The translations under genes and the position numbers were made by a program. A stretch of DNA of 63,325 nt from JBDKGH01 sp039798265. GTDB lineage: Bacteria; Bacteroidota; Bacteroidia; Flavobacteriales_D; Sanyastnellaceae. This document shows, in pieces, positions 51,523 through 60,600 of this stretch. Position 1 is the first letter of the stretch, and every line of letters begins with the position of its first letter. The notes below the pieces were generated by a model, which was given only the letters and a program-made list of their open reading frames with translations, made no database searches and was not told where the DNA came from. The stretch spans positions 1 through 63,325 of the forward strand of contig JBDKGH010000073.1 in NCBI GenBank assembly GCA_039798265.1, given 5' to 3'.

Positions 51523-52584
51523 ATGAAACTATTCTCGTTGGCTCTTGCAGTGCTCGTTAGTAGCGTTGTTTTTGGCCAAGTTCAAATTGTCAGCAATGAC
51601 TTACCCCAGGCCAATGATGTGCTCATTACACGCGGTGCTACACTGTTAGATCCTTCTGTTGATTTGGAATTTACGGGGCCTAACCAAACATGGAATTTTG
51701 GTTTCGATGTATTACAACCGTTGACAAACGTTACCACAACGGATTGTGTTCCTGTTGAAACAACTCCGATTCTATATCAATTTTTGTTCAATAACCCCTT
51801 TGATAATCAGCACAACTCTGACTTTGCTTTTGGTACCGATGATATTAGTGCGGGTGCCTTTACCTTCGAGGATGTTTACAACTATTACAAGAACAGCAGT
51901 TCTGTTTATGCCAATACAGGCGTAGGATCAACGATCAATGGAATTCCGGTTCCTGCTCAGTTTAATCCCGTAGACATCATTTATCACCTTCCTATTGACT
52001 ATGGCGATCAAGATTCGACACATAGTGAGCTTATGATTGATTTGGATACCTTAGGTGCTTACCAACTGGTTCAAGATCGCGTGAATTTTTGCAGCGGATG
52101 GGGTACCTTGAACATCTATGATCAAACGTTTCCTGTGCTAAAGATGCGCACAGAGATTTATGCAACTGACTCCATTTATATTGGTTTCATAGGCTTTGGA
52201 CAAGCATTTGAACGTCCGATTGCTGTAGAATACAAGTGGATGACTCCAGCCATTAATGTTCCTGTTCTTCAGATTAATGCCAACCTGATCAATGGAACAC
52301 CTGTGGTTACTTCCATTGCTACAGCAGATATTTATACAGGAGTGAATGAAGAAGGCATTTCAGCAATGGCTCTTTATCCTAATCCAACAGAGGAGTATAT
52401 TCAACTACAGGGTAATCAACTGATGGGAAGGACTTATCGCATTGTAGGTATCAACGGCGAGCAAGTGGCAACGGGTAAATACCTCGGACAGCCAATAGAA
52501 GTGCGTTCATTAGCAAGTGGTATGTACTTCATGATCATTGATCGTGATGGGAAGATCCAATCCACGCCATTTGTAAAACACTAG
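51523..52584 (+). CDS. Secreted protein with T9SS type A C-terminal sorting domain
   Basis: 353 aa. The signal peptide MKLFSLALAVLVSSVVFGQ is followed by a beta-rich region of unknown function (about 20-265). The C-terminal ~80 residues have the three type A sorting motifs: ALYPNPTEEYIQLQG, YRIVGINGEQVATGKYLG and LASGMYFMIIDRDGK. This predicts transport through T9SS to the cell surface or outside. No enzyme motif is visible. It has its own terminator and no co-transcribed partner. Confidence 0.87.
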   Translation: MKLFSLALAVLVSSVVFGQVQIVSNDLPQANDVLITRGATLLDPSVDLEFTGPNQTWNFGFDVLQPLTNVTTTDCVPVETTPILYQFLFNNPFDNQHNSDFAFGTDDISAGAFTFEDVYNYYKNSSSVYANTGVGSTINGIPVPAQFNPVDIIYHLPIDYGDQDSTHSELMIDLDTLGAYQLVQDRVNFCSGWGTLNIYDQTFPVLKMRTEIYATDSIYIGFIGFGQAFERPIAVEYKWMTPAINVPVLQINANLINGTPVVTSIATADIYTGVNEEGISAMALYPNPTEEYIQLQGNQLMGRTYRIVGINGEQVATGKYLGQPIEVRSLASGMYFMIIDRDGKIQSTPFVKH

Positions 52585-52602
52585 TGGAAGAGACGAAAGA
52601 GA

Positions 52603-52636
52603 AAAAAAAATCCCGGCTTAACCGGGATTTTTTATT
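52603..52636. terminator. Bidirectional terminator between convergent genes
   Basis: AATCCCGG and CCGGGATT (loop CTTAA) form a stem that continues as A:T pairs and ends with runs of A on the left and T on the right. The ATCCCGG core is the same as in the tRNA-Arg terminator at 34304-34327. Confidence 0.88.
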
Positions 52637-52640
52637 TGTA

Positions 52641-53762
52641 TTAGTTGCAAGTGTAATCGCTTGAAGGATTGGGGTCGCAGAAACCAAGATCGTTGGTGTA
52701 TTGACCGATGCACAGAGCTTTTACATTTCCGATATTGGTTACACCATTCGGACCTGCGCCTGTAACACCAATTCCTTTCACTTCAACACTGCTGCGCGAA
52801 GCGAAAAGTCCAATGCCGTTATCGATGTTACTCCAGGTCGGACGTTCTTGAATAACGCCTGTTACAGGAGAGTTGACTTCTATGTAGGTGGCGAGGTCTT
52901 CATTGGCTACACTCATACGCAAGTCGAAGCAACGTGTGCGAGAACCATCAAACACACCAATTTCACGGCGCATACCTTCTACGGCTTCTAAGCGGTTGCC
53001 CAAGAAGGTAAAGAAAGCTAACCCTGAGTATTCATAGTCAGTAAGCATGCCACCACCTGTAGTGGTTGATTTGTATGAGCCCAAATTGTACTCAATACTC
53101 GTGGTGTCACGTTCGCCATTGAGCACTTCTGTGTAGTTGAACTTTAAAGAGAAGTCATATAGTTTGATGTTTTCGCCTGTAGAAAAACGGATGTTTACGG
53201 TTTTGTAATCAACAGCATTACCAGCTTGGTTGCTGGCCATCAAAAGGGTTGAAGTGGGCTGCGGAGAAATAAAGCCGATATCAGTGGTTTTAACCACATT
53301 GGTTTCGGCTGATACATCTGGGCGTTCCACGAAGTCGATTACTAAGCGATAAGTAGCTTCTTCGTTCAATTGTGCCTCTCCGTTTACCAAGGGTGTTTGG
53401 AAATAGTACACCGTTTGCTCGGGTCCGTAGAAAATACCGTTGATTTCTTTGTTGCTGAGGAGCGTATCGTTGAGAGGAAACTCAGTTACATAATCGCCAT
53501 CGATATACATTTCAACAGCAAGGCGGCTGAATTCTTCCCAGCGGTATTCGGAGCTATCGCGGATGGTGGCGTAATCGAGGTTATTGCCATCGCCCAAAAA
53601 GGTTTTGTTGATTTTGATCCATTGAATATCTGCTCTTGGATCCAACAATCCGTAGACGACCGTTTTGCTGTTGTAATCGGCATTCAGATCGACTTCAGTG
53701 CTGCAGCCATTAAAGAAAAGCAAAGCAGCTAGGCCGATGATGAAAAAAGAAATACGCTTCAT
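52641..53762 (-). CDS. DUF4249 family lipoprotein
   Basis: 373 aa from the ATG at 53762 (frame open to 53810, but the signal starts here: MKRISFFIIGLAALLFFNGC). The lipobox ends at C20. Early mature sequence (VDLNADYNSKTVVYGLLDP) and the repeated beta segments fit DUF4249, a lipoprotein family found almost only in Bacteroidota. Members often sit near TonB-dependent receptors; none is present here. Function unknown. A TATATTTG element ends six bases before the ATG. Confidence 0.85.
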   Translation of the reverse strand: MKRISFFIIGLAALLFFNGCSTEVDLNADYNSKTVVYGLLDPRADIQWIKINKTFLGDGNNLDYATIRDSSEYRWEEFSRLAVEMYIDGDYVTEFPLNDTLLSNKEINGIFYGPEQTVYYFQTPLVNGEAQLNEEATYRLVIDFVERPDVSAETNVVKTTDIGFISPQPTSTLLMASNQAGNAVDYKTVNIRFSTGENIKLYDFSLKFNYTEVLNGERDTTSIEYNLGSYKSTTTGGGMLTDYEYSGLAFFTFLGNRLEAVEGMRREIGVFDGSRTRCFDLRMSVANEDLATYIEVNSPVTGVIQERPTWSNIDNGIGLFASRSSVEVKGIGVTGAGPNGVTNIGNVKALCIGQYTNDLGFCDPNPSSDYTCN

Positions 53763-53768
53763 AGTGTA

Positions 53769-53776
53769 CAAATATA
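53769..53776 (-). promoter_or_regulatory. -7 element close to the start codon of the DUF4249 gene
   Basis: Minus-strand TATATTTG, a full match to TAnnTTTG, ends six bases before the ATG at 53762. If active it would give a leaderless or nearly leaderless mRNA. It lies 31 bases after the stop of the acyl-CoA reductase gene. Confidence 0.45.
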
Positions 53777-53806
53777 GCGGCTGGCTAATTATTCTTGGGA
53801 AAAAAG

Positions 53807-54877
53807 TCATTGATTAATTGCATCCCCAACAAGGAATTCTAGGGTATTTATACCATCGGCATAGTCAGAAAGTTGAGGGCATTGAGCTTGACCAAAAGGC
53901 GTGTAGCCATGGCCTACGATGCACTGAATTTCATCCTTTTTTTCCTCGAGGAGCGCCTTTAACTCACTTTCATTGTTGTAGTAGCTATAGAAAAGGCTAC
54001 CCGTTGGGGCCTTTAAGGCATCATCTTGTTTGAGAATGAGGAATCCATTTTCCAGTAAATCTTCTTGATTGAGCATCCAAACGGCCTTGATGTAGTCGTA
54101 ATTGTTAGCGTATTTATTGTGATTTACGATGGGATGAAAATCATACATTCCTTCGAAAAAGTGGTTGAGGTCATAGCCAATAGGCACATAGATCTTCGTT
54201 ACATTGCGGCAGCCGAGGCCAAAATGAGCAAACACATCATGTCCGAGTTGCTTCATTTCTTCTTTGGACTCTTGCCCCGTGAGCACGGCCACACTTGTTC
54301 TACTTTTTCGGATGATGTGCGGGTAATCGGCAAAATACTGATGGAAATATCGACTGGTATTATTGCTGCCCGTGGCGATTACGCGGTCAAATTTCTCGAG
54401 TTTTCCTTGGGCAAATTCAAACTGTTGGGCAAATGGTTCGTGCCATTTTACCAAAAGAAAAAGGATGCCGGGAATAAGGCGAGAATCGTCGCTCGACGGT
54501 TTAATGAGGGCGAAGTGTCCGCAGAGGAGGGTGCAGAGAATATCATGAAACCCCACCATGGGAATATTGCCGGCACAGATGATGGCTATACGCTGGGAGG
54601 ATATAGAGGCGAGGTGATGAGTAAATGGCGCTATCCACTTCAACAACCGTTCTTCCTGGAGGGCATCGGCCCAGTTGCGGAGAGCCATTTCAACGTTATC
54701 CTTGGTAAACCAGCCGTTATAATGAAAGTTGGTATGGATAACCTGCTTAAAGTCGTTGAATTCGGACTCGGTAAGGCCACAATCAAAGCCGGGCCAAGTA
54801 TCGGAGGTAGAAAGTGCCTGCAGGGCTTTGCCCAATTGAACAAAGGCGGAAATACGTTGTTGTAGGTTGTTGTCCAT
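53807..54877 (-). CDS. LuxC-like acyl-CoA reductase
   Basis: 356 aa with the aldehyde-dehydrogenase-like LuxC pattern: IAIICAGNIPMVGFHDILCTLL (about 96-117), IKPSSDDSRLIPG, VIATGSNNTSRYFHQYF and the catalytic-cysteine segment GLGCRNVTKIYVP (about 223-235). It should reduce an acyl-CoA to the aldehyde with NAD(P)H. In Bacteroidota such genes lack the rest of the lux operon, so bioluminescence is not implied. It is divergent from a ferredoxin gene with a 75-base gap, which may reflect shared control. Confidence 0.83.
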   Translation of the reverse strand: MDNNLQQRISAFVQLGKALQALSTSDTWPGFDCGLTESEFNDFKQVIHTNFHYNGWFTKDNVEMALRNWADALQEERLLKWIAPFTHHLASISSQRIAIICAGNIPMVGFHDILCTLLCGHFALIKPSSDDSRLIPGILFLLVKWHEPFAQQFEFAQGKLEKFDRVIATGSNNTSRYFHQYFADYPHIIRKSRTSVAVLTGQESKEEMKQLGHDVFAHFGLGCRNVTKIYVPIGYDLNHFFEGMYDFHPIVNHNKYANNYDYIKAVWMLNQEDLLENGFLILKQDDALKAPTGSLFYSYYNNESELKALLEEKKDEIQCIVGHGYTPFGQAQCPQLSDYADGINTLEFLVGDAINQ

Positions 54878-54895
54878 GAAATAGAAGAATTACCC

Positions 54896-54903
54896 TATTT
54901 TTG
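54896..54903 (+). promoter_or_regulatory. -7 element of the ferredoxin gene
   Basis: TATTTTTG followed by CGACGCG matches TAnnTTTG, 49 bases before the ATG at 54953. The nearest TTG upstream (54870-54872) is 23 bases away, a little far. Confidence 0.42.
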
Positions 54904-54952
54904 CGACGCGAAATTACGTTATAACTCATCACTAATACGAGGAAAGAAGAAG

Positions 54953-55303
54953 ATGGCTATCATGATTACTGACGAATGCATCAATTGCGGTGCATGCGAG
55001 CCTGAATGTCCAAACCATGCAATCTATGAGGGCGGTGCGGAATGGAAATATTCTGACGGCACAGGTCTGCGTGGTATAATTAACCCTTTGAAGGGTGGAT
55101 CAGAACAAGATGCGGATGGTTTAAATGAACCCGTGAGCATGGATGTATATTACATCGTAACCGACAAGTGCACAGAGTGTGTTGGATTTCACGATGAGCC
55201 ACAGTGTGCTGCGGTATGTCCTGTTGACTGCTGTGTAGATGATCCTGCCCACCGCGAGTCGAAAGAGGATTTGCTCAAGAAAAAAGAATTTATGCACTTG
55301 TAA
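54953..55303 (+). CDS. 4Fe-4S dicluster ferredoxin
   Basis: 116 aa with two cluster motifs. CINCGACEPECP near the N-terminus is a regular C-x2-C-x2-C-x3-C-P. The second site has an enlarged spacing, CTECVGFHDEPQCAAVCP (C-x2-C-x8-C-x3-C-P), as in 2[4Fe-4S] ferredoxins of the Alvin type. The insertion between the two sites (about 25-70) is also seen in this branch. It is a soluble electron carrier in the cytoplasm. It diverges from the acyl-CoA reductase gene, to which it could be functionally linked. Confidence 0.94.
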   Translation: MAIMITDECINCGACEPECPNHAIYEGGAEWKYSDGTGLRGIINPLKGGSEQDADGLNEPVSMDVYYIVTDKCTECVGFHDEPQCAAVCPVDCCVDDPAHRESKEDLLKKKEFMHL

Positions 55304-55342
55304 AACGAGTGTTGAATAGAAGTACGATTCAATCGAACTAAG

Positions 55343-55372
55343 AAACCCCGAAAATTTTTTCGGGGTTTTTTT
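55343..55372 (+). terminator. Terminator after the ferredoxin gene
   Basis: AAACCCCGAAAA pairs with TTTTCGGGGTTT over 12 bp with a two-base gap, and the T-run continues to 55372. Confidence 0.92.
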
Positions 55373-55427
55373 ATGGAATTATTGAGTAAAGTGCATCGTA
55401 GTTAAAACAGATTAATCGATTGCACAT

Positions 55428-55562
55428 ATGAAAAAGTTGTTACTCTTTATTATTCTTCTTTTTCTTATCCTCATCAGCTTGGCTGGATATACTCAAAACT
55501 GGATTGAACAAGTGCACAGCGCTGATGACTTGAGTCAAGGGAATATGTTTTCGAAGGAATAA
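55428..55562 (+). CDS. 44-aa single-span membrane or exported peptide
   Basis: A short open frame, MKKLLLFIILLFLILISLAGY followed by a polar tail ending in MFSKE. Positions 2-3 are Lys, then about 18 hydrophobic residues, so it is either a one-pass membrane peptide or a precursor with a short secreted part. It lies between two intrinsic terminators (55343-55372 and 55606-55646), giving it a transcription unit of its own. No family is recognised. The good start, length and flanking terminators favour a real gene, but it is too short to be certain. Confidence 0.5.
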   Translation: MKKLLLFIILLFLILISLAGYTQNWIEQVHSADDLSQGNMFSKE

Positions 55563-55605
55563 ACGAACGTAAAAGTTAATCGTGCATGTGGTTTTAGTAC
55601 GATAG

Positions 55606-55646
55606 AACCCCGGCGCAAACCTGAACGCAGGTGCCGGGGTTTTTTG
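55606..55646 (+). terminator. Terminator after the 44-aa gene
   Basis: A 9-bp stem (AACCCCGGC / GCCGGGGTT) encloses a loop with a further small stem (ACCTG / CAGGT) and is followed by six T. Confidence 0.85.
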
Positions 55647-55891
55647 TGTTATCCTTCTCTAGGCCGCTTCCGCGATCTGAGGGGGCGATCTTTCAGGCGC
55701 CACATGAGGCCAACTATATCTCTAATCCAGTGAAATTTGATATGAAGTGCAATCCGCCTTAAATAATAGGCTTATCATTCATTAATTAGTTGATCAGAAT
55801 CTTAGTTGTGCCAAAATTTAACCTTGAACTCAAGCAACTTTGGTCGGAGGGGGTAAGTCCTATTCGCAGTATCTAATAGATTCAAGGTTGC
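55647..55891. other. Gene-free region before the second type B T9SS cargo gene
   Basis: About 245 bases with no open frame on the plus strand worth reporting. A minus-strand frame across it continues into the next gene and is a shadow. No clear -7 element or hairpin was found; the promoter of the gene at 55892 must lie here. Confidence 0.4.
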
Positions 55892-57262
55892 ATGGGCGAA
55901 TGTCGTCATTTTAATAAGATTGCTTTGTTTGTGGTTTCCATTCTTTTGTTTGTTCCTTATGATTTTGTCGCTCAGACAATTCAGAATGGTTCTCTCGAAG
56001 TTTGGGGAAATACAGGTGCCTGTTTGGTCAATGCTGTGCCTGATAATTGGGTCAGTTTTTCTAATGAGGGTAATAACTTTGACGAGTGTGATTTTGCCGT
56101 TTGTGGATCCACTATTCCTTCTCAAGCAGCTGATGGAAACATATACGGCAGAGCTTATTCAGCAACAGGCTCAACTGGAGAGGGAATTGCACAAGAGGTG
56201 ACTGGATTTGTTCCTGGGAATGAATATCAGATTTCGTTTGAGTTTGCAGGTTCCAATCTTCTTCCAGGATTTGGGAATAGTCAATGGCATATTTTCTTGG
56301 ATAATGTGGACGTAGATCAGTCTTCTGTTTTTAGTCCTACTGAGGCGCAATGGAGTTTGCACACCTTTACTTTTTTTGCTACAAATGCATCGCATCAAAT
56401 AGGTTTTAGGGCTTGCACAGCTGGCGGTTCTGGTGGAAGTGCTGCCATCGACAATATCCAAATTCAAGATGTCACACCGGAAGTTCTCGTTTTTCCGATT
56501 GCATCATTTGTACAATCTACACAAGTTATTTGCGCTGGTGACTGTGTTCTATTCACAAACAATTCTCAGTTCGAAACAGAAGTCGATTGGAATTTTGAAT
56601 CCGGTAATCCAGCCTCTTCGCAGAACAGTGATGAAGTAGTTGTATGCTACGATCAACCTGGTGTTTATTCGGTAGAATTGATTGTTTTCAATGAAGTTGG
56701 TAATGATACGATAGTGGTAGAACAAGCTGTGACGGTAATTGCTTTTCCTGAAGGGAGTTTAGTTCTTGATGAAGATTCATTGACCTTAATAACGAGTGTT
56801 GGGATAGGAGATTTCATTTGGACTTTAGATGGAGCTCCACTTTCTGAAAGTGGGTATCTGATAACTCCTGTGGAAAGCGGTCTTTACGAGGTAATCTTAC
56901 AGGAAGAATCTTCTTGTACTACTTCTCTTAATTTGTTGGTGGAAGAGCCAGATATATTTTTAGAGCCTGAACCTTTCTCCGTATGGATACCTAACGCAAT
57001 AACTTTAGGGGACGATGGAGTCAATGATGTATGGGGCGTTTTTGGCGAATTATCGGGTTTGGAGACTTTCTCAGCACAGGTATTTAATCGATGGGGCGAA
57101 AAGGTATTTGAATCAAACGATAGCAATGAACGTTGGACGGGAAATGCCTTCGGAGGTTCACATTATGTACCCGATGGTGTATACGTTTTCTCTGTGATCT
57201 TGAAGTTCCGAGGAGAAATAGAACAACGACAATATCAAGGGCATATTTACGTAATACGCTAA
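55892..57262 (+). CDS. Secreted PKD-domain protein with T9SS type B C-terminal domain
   Basis: 456 aa. An N-terminal signal (NKIALFVVSILLFVPYDFVAQ) is followed by a jelly-roll-like module (about 30-200; QNGSLEVWGNTGAC, GNEYQISFEFAGSN, AAIDNIQI), perhaps carbohydrate-binding. A PKD-like domain comes next (about 220-290; DWNFESGNPASS, VCYDQPGVYSVELIVFN), then an Ig-like stretch. The last ~90 residues are the gliding-type sorting domain (WIPNAITLGDDGVNDVWGVF, VFNRWGEKVFES, YVPDGVYVFSVIL). It should be exported by T9SS. A surface or glycan-binding role is inference. Confidence 0.87.
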   Translation: MGECRHFNKIALFVVSILLFVPYDFVAQTIQNGSLEVWGNTGACLVNAVPDNWVSFSNEGNNFDECDFAVCGSTIPSQAADGNIYGRAYSATGSTGEGIAQEVTGFVPGNEYQISFEFAGSNLLPGFGNSQWHIFLDNVDVDQSSVFSPTEAQWSLHTFTFFATNASHQIGFRACTAGGSGGSAAIDNIQIQDVTPEVLVFPIASFVQSTQVICAGDCVLFTNNSQFETEVDWNFESGNPASSQNSDEVVVCYDQPGVYSVELIVFNEVGNDTIVVEQAVTVIAFPEGSLVLDEDSLTLITSVGIGDFIWTLDGAPLSESGYLITPVESGLYEVILQEESSCTTSLNLLVEEPDIFLEPEPFSVWIPNAITLGDDGVNDVWGVFGELSGLETFSAQVFNRWGEKVFESNDSNERWTGNAFGGSHYVPDGVYVFSVILKFRGEIEQRQYQGHIYVIR

Positions 57263-57483
57263 ATTGGAAGTGGAATAAGTACTACTAAATAGTGTCTTCT
57301 GTGGATGGAGTTTGAAAGTCAAGTAGATATTTATTATCGTTCAAACATGTTGATTGATAAGATAGAATAATTTTCAATTCGTATTTACTGATCAATTTCA
57401 TTCATGCTAGGCTATGCAAAAGCTCTGCTCTGCTTCGCATAAATGAATTTTTTTGTTAAAGATGAAGAAAGAATGCTAGCGCG
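57263..57483. other. Gene-free region between the PKD protein gene and the tandem repeats
   Basis: About 220 A+T-rich bases with no usable open frame. An imperfect inverted repeat around 57413-57442 (TATGCAAAAGC / GCTTCGCATA, with one mismatch and a bulge) may end transcription of either neighbour, but it lacks a proper T-run. Confidence 0.35.
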
Positions 57484-57562
57484 ATGAATACTCTCGTATG
57501 AATACTTCGTGTGAATACGATGTATGAAAACTACGTATGAATATTACATGTGAATGCGATGC
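57484..57562. repeat. 13-bp tandem repeat, six units
   Basis: Six head-to-tail units (the first is 14 bases) of approximate consensus RTGAATACTACGT: ATGAATACTCTCGT, ATGAATACTTCGT, GTGAATACGATGT, ATGAAAACTACGT, ATGAATATTACAT, GTGAATGCGATGC. A seventh begins but breaks off. The units are degenerate, so the array is old. It lies just beyond the 3' end of dnaE. Confidence 0.85.
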
Positions 57563-57566
57563 ATGG

Positions 57567-57606
57567 ATTTTATCATTTTACCATTTTATCCTTTTATCAT
57601 TTCCCC
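57567..57606. repeat. 8-bp tandem repeat, five units, touching the dnaE stop codon
   Basis: ATTTTATC, ATTTTACC, ATTTTATC, CTTTTATC and a divergent ATTTCCCC follow without gaps. The last base is the first base of the dnaE stop codon on the other strand. On the minus strand the array reads as a purine-rich GATAAAAT repeat directly behind dnaE. Confidence 0.7.
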
Positions 57607-60600
57607 TAGTTTTCCGAAATCGCCACGGTTATTCCGCCGATCAATTCCAACTCATCGAGCAGTTCTTGGTTGATATCGATCTTACTCATATTGCCTGATG
57701 GTAAGGTCAAGTCCGCTTCTTCGTCGAAGAGTCGGATGCGAAGTTTTCCGCCTCCTGTGTTTTTTGTGAGTAAGGTATTGAGTTGATTCACCATCTTGTC
57801 ATTCACTTTGGAGACAGGGATCGTTAGGTTCAGATATTTTGCTCGTTTTTCTCGCACCTCGGCTAATAGCTCGATGGAGGTGATTTTGAATTCTAAATCC
57901 CCAGGATTTCCGCCAAAGGCGCGGGCCTGCGATTTGCCTTGCACAAAAAGATAAAACTTGGTGTCCAATAATTGCTTGTGACGGATGTAATCATCACCAA
58001 ACAAACGGAACTCAAAAGTGCTGTTGTAATCTTCTAAGATAAAACTGCCATAGGGTTTTCCTTTCTGCGATACTTTGTGCTGAGCGTCACGAACGATGCC
58101 CGCAAACTTCAAATCGCGGCCTTTAACGGCATTTAAATCTTGCAAGAGATCAAGTCCGCCCTCTGAGCAGAAGTTCGAAATTTCAAGCGCAAAATCGTCG
58201 AGCGGGTGTCCGCTGATGAACATGCCCACCACCTCTTTTTCGCGAGAGAGTTGGGTCATTGTATCCCATGGCTCCGATTTGGGGGATAATGGCTCCATTA
58301 CCTCGCCGCCATTGTCGTCGCCGAAGAGAGAGACCTGTGAGCTATTCTTGCTTTCTCGGTAGGAGGCGGCATAACGAATGAGGGTTTCAATGAAGGTGTC
58401 ATTTTTACCATCATTCGTAAAATAGGCACTGCGAGGGATATTGAACGAATCCAATGCGCCACTCAGCGCCAAACTTTCCAATACTTTTTTGTTGCCTGTT
58501 TTGTTGTCCACTCTTCGCATGAAATCGAAGATGTTGGTAAATGGACCGTCTTTCTTGCGTTCTGTGATAATGCTTTCTACAGCATTTTCTCCTACACCTT
58601 TTACAGCGGCCATACCAAAACGAATTTCACCTTTGGTATTTACACTAAACAACGCACCCGATTCGTTCACATCGGGGCCCAATACAGGAACTCTCTGCTT
58701 CTTACATTCTTGCATGAAGAAGGTAACCTGCTTGATGTCGTTCATGTTGTTGCTCAACACCGCCGCCATGTATTCTGCAGGATAGTGTGCTTTGAGATAT
58801 GCCGTTTGATAGGCGATCCAAGCATAACAGGTAGAGTGCGACTTGTTGAATGCGTAACTCGCAAAGGCCTCCCAGTCGGTCCAGATTTTTTCGAGCTTGT
58901 CTTCCGGATGACCTTTTGCTTTCGCGCCATCCATGAATTGGCCCTTCATTTTATCGAGGACTTCTTTTTGCTTTTTACCCATCGCTTTACGCAGCGTATC
59001 GGCTTGACCTTTCGAGAAGCCCGCCAATTTTTGCGAAAGCAACATTACCTGCTCCTGATAAACGGTAATACCATAAGTGTCCTTGAGGTATTCTTCCATG
59101 TCGGGCACATCGTAGGTAATATCCTGCAGTCCGTGTTTACGCTTGATAAAGTCGGGGATATATTCCAAAGGTCCTGGACGATACAAGGCGTTCATCGCAA
59201 TCAAGTCATCGAAGACCGTTGGCTTCAATTCGCGCAGGTATTTTTGCATACCTGGACTTTCATATTGGAAGATACCGACTGTTTCGCCGCGCTGGAAGAG
59301 TTCGTAGGTCTTGGTATCGTCGAGTGGTATAGTATCTACATCTATCTCAACCCCGTGTCGTTCTTTTACCAAACGCACGGTGTGTTTCATCAGAGTAAGG
59401 GTTTTTAATCCCAAGAAGTCCATCTTGAGCAAACCTGCACTTTCTACCACTGAGTTGTCGAATTGGGTGCACCACATATCGCTATCCTTCGCGGTAGCGA
59501 CTGGCACAAAACGAGTAATATCGTCAGGGGTGATAATGACACCGCAGGCGTGAATACCAGTGTTACGCACCGATCCTTCAAGCGTACCAGCCATTTGAAC
59601 GATTTTCGATTCGGCCGAATGACCGTTCGAAATGTCGCGGAGACGACGAGCGTTCTGAAGATCGTCACCGCTGAGTTTATCGTTGAGTTCTTTATCATCC
59701 CACTTCAAGAGCTTGGCAACAGAGGTGTTGTCGGGGATGAGTTTGGTGAGGTCGTTTGTTTCGTTGAGGGGCAATTCGAATACACGGCCAGCATCTCGGA
59801 TACTCGATTTGGCCGCCATAGTACCGTAGGTGATAATCTGTGCTACGGCGTTTTTGGAATATTTATTTCGAACATACTCGATTACTTTTTCTCGACCTTC
59901 ATCATCGAAGTCGATATCGATATCGGGCATGCTTACCCGTTCAGGATTCAAGAAACGCTCAAAAAGCAGATCGTACTTGATCGGGTCAACGTTGGTAATA
60001 CCGATGCAGTAGGCTACCGCCGATCCGGCGGCCGATCCACGACCAGGGCCCACCCAAACACCCATATTGCGCGCTTCATTGCAGAAGTCTTGTACAATCA
60101 AAAAGTAACCAGGATAACCTGTATTTGCGATGGTGGCTAACTCGAAGTCAAGACGTTCTTGAATATCGGGTTTGATTTCGGTATATCGCTTTTTCGCACC
60201 TTCATACGTGAGGTGACGAAGAAATGCATTTTCACCGCGTTTGCCACCGTCATTCTCGTCTTCTGGATCTTTGAATTGCTCGGGTATATCGAACTTCGGA
60301 AGTAATACGTCGCGTTGGAGTTTGTAGGACTCACATCGCTCGGCAATTTCCATGGTGGTATCGATCGCTTCAGGAAGGTCGGCAAAGAGTTGCGACATTT
60401 CCTGTGCCGATTTCAAATAGAATTCATCGTTGGGCAATCCGAAACGGAATTCACGTCCGCGTTTACCGATGTATTTTTTGGGTTTCGAAACGTATTCGCC
60501 TTCTTTCACGCAGATGAGCGCATCTTGTGCCTCGGCATCCGCTCTGTTGGTATAGTAGGCACTGTTAGCTGCGAAATATTTTACACCGTGTTTTTGGCAG

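Noticed and set aside
54065..54865. 266-codon open frame antisense to the acyl-CoA reductase gene
   Set aside because: It lies wholly opposite a well-supported gene, has no family resemblance and no signals of its own; it is a by-product of codon use on the other strand.
53807..54877. A bioluminescence operon suggested by the LuxC-like gene
   Set aside because: No luxA, luxB, luxD or luxE is in the window; LuxC-like reductases occur in many non-luminous Bacteroidota.
57484..57606. Possible CRISPR array in the repeats near dnaE
   Set aside because: Units of 13 and 8 bases follow each other without spacers, and no cas genes are present.
58710..59408. 232-codon and other long plus-strand frames inside dnaE (58710-59408, 59463-60140, 60315-60782)
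   Set aside because: All are antisense to continuous, motif-rich dnaE sequence and resemble no protein.
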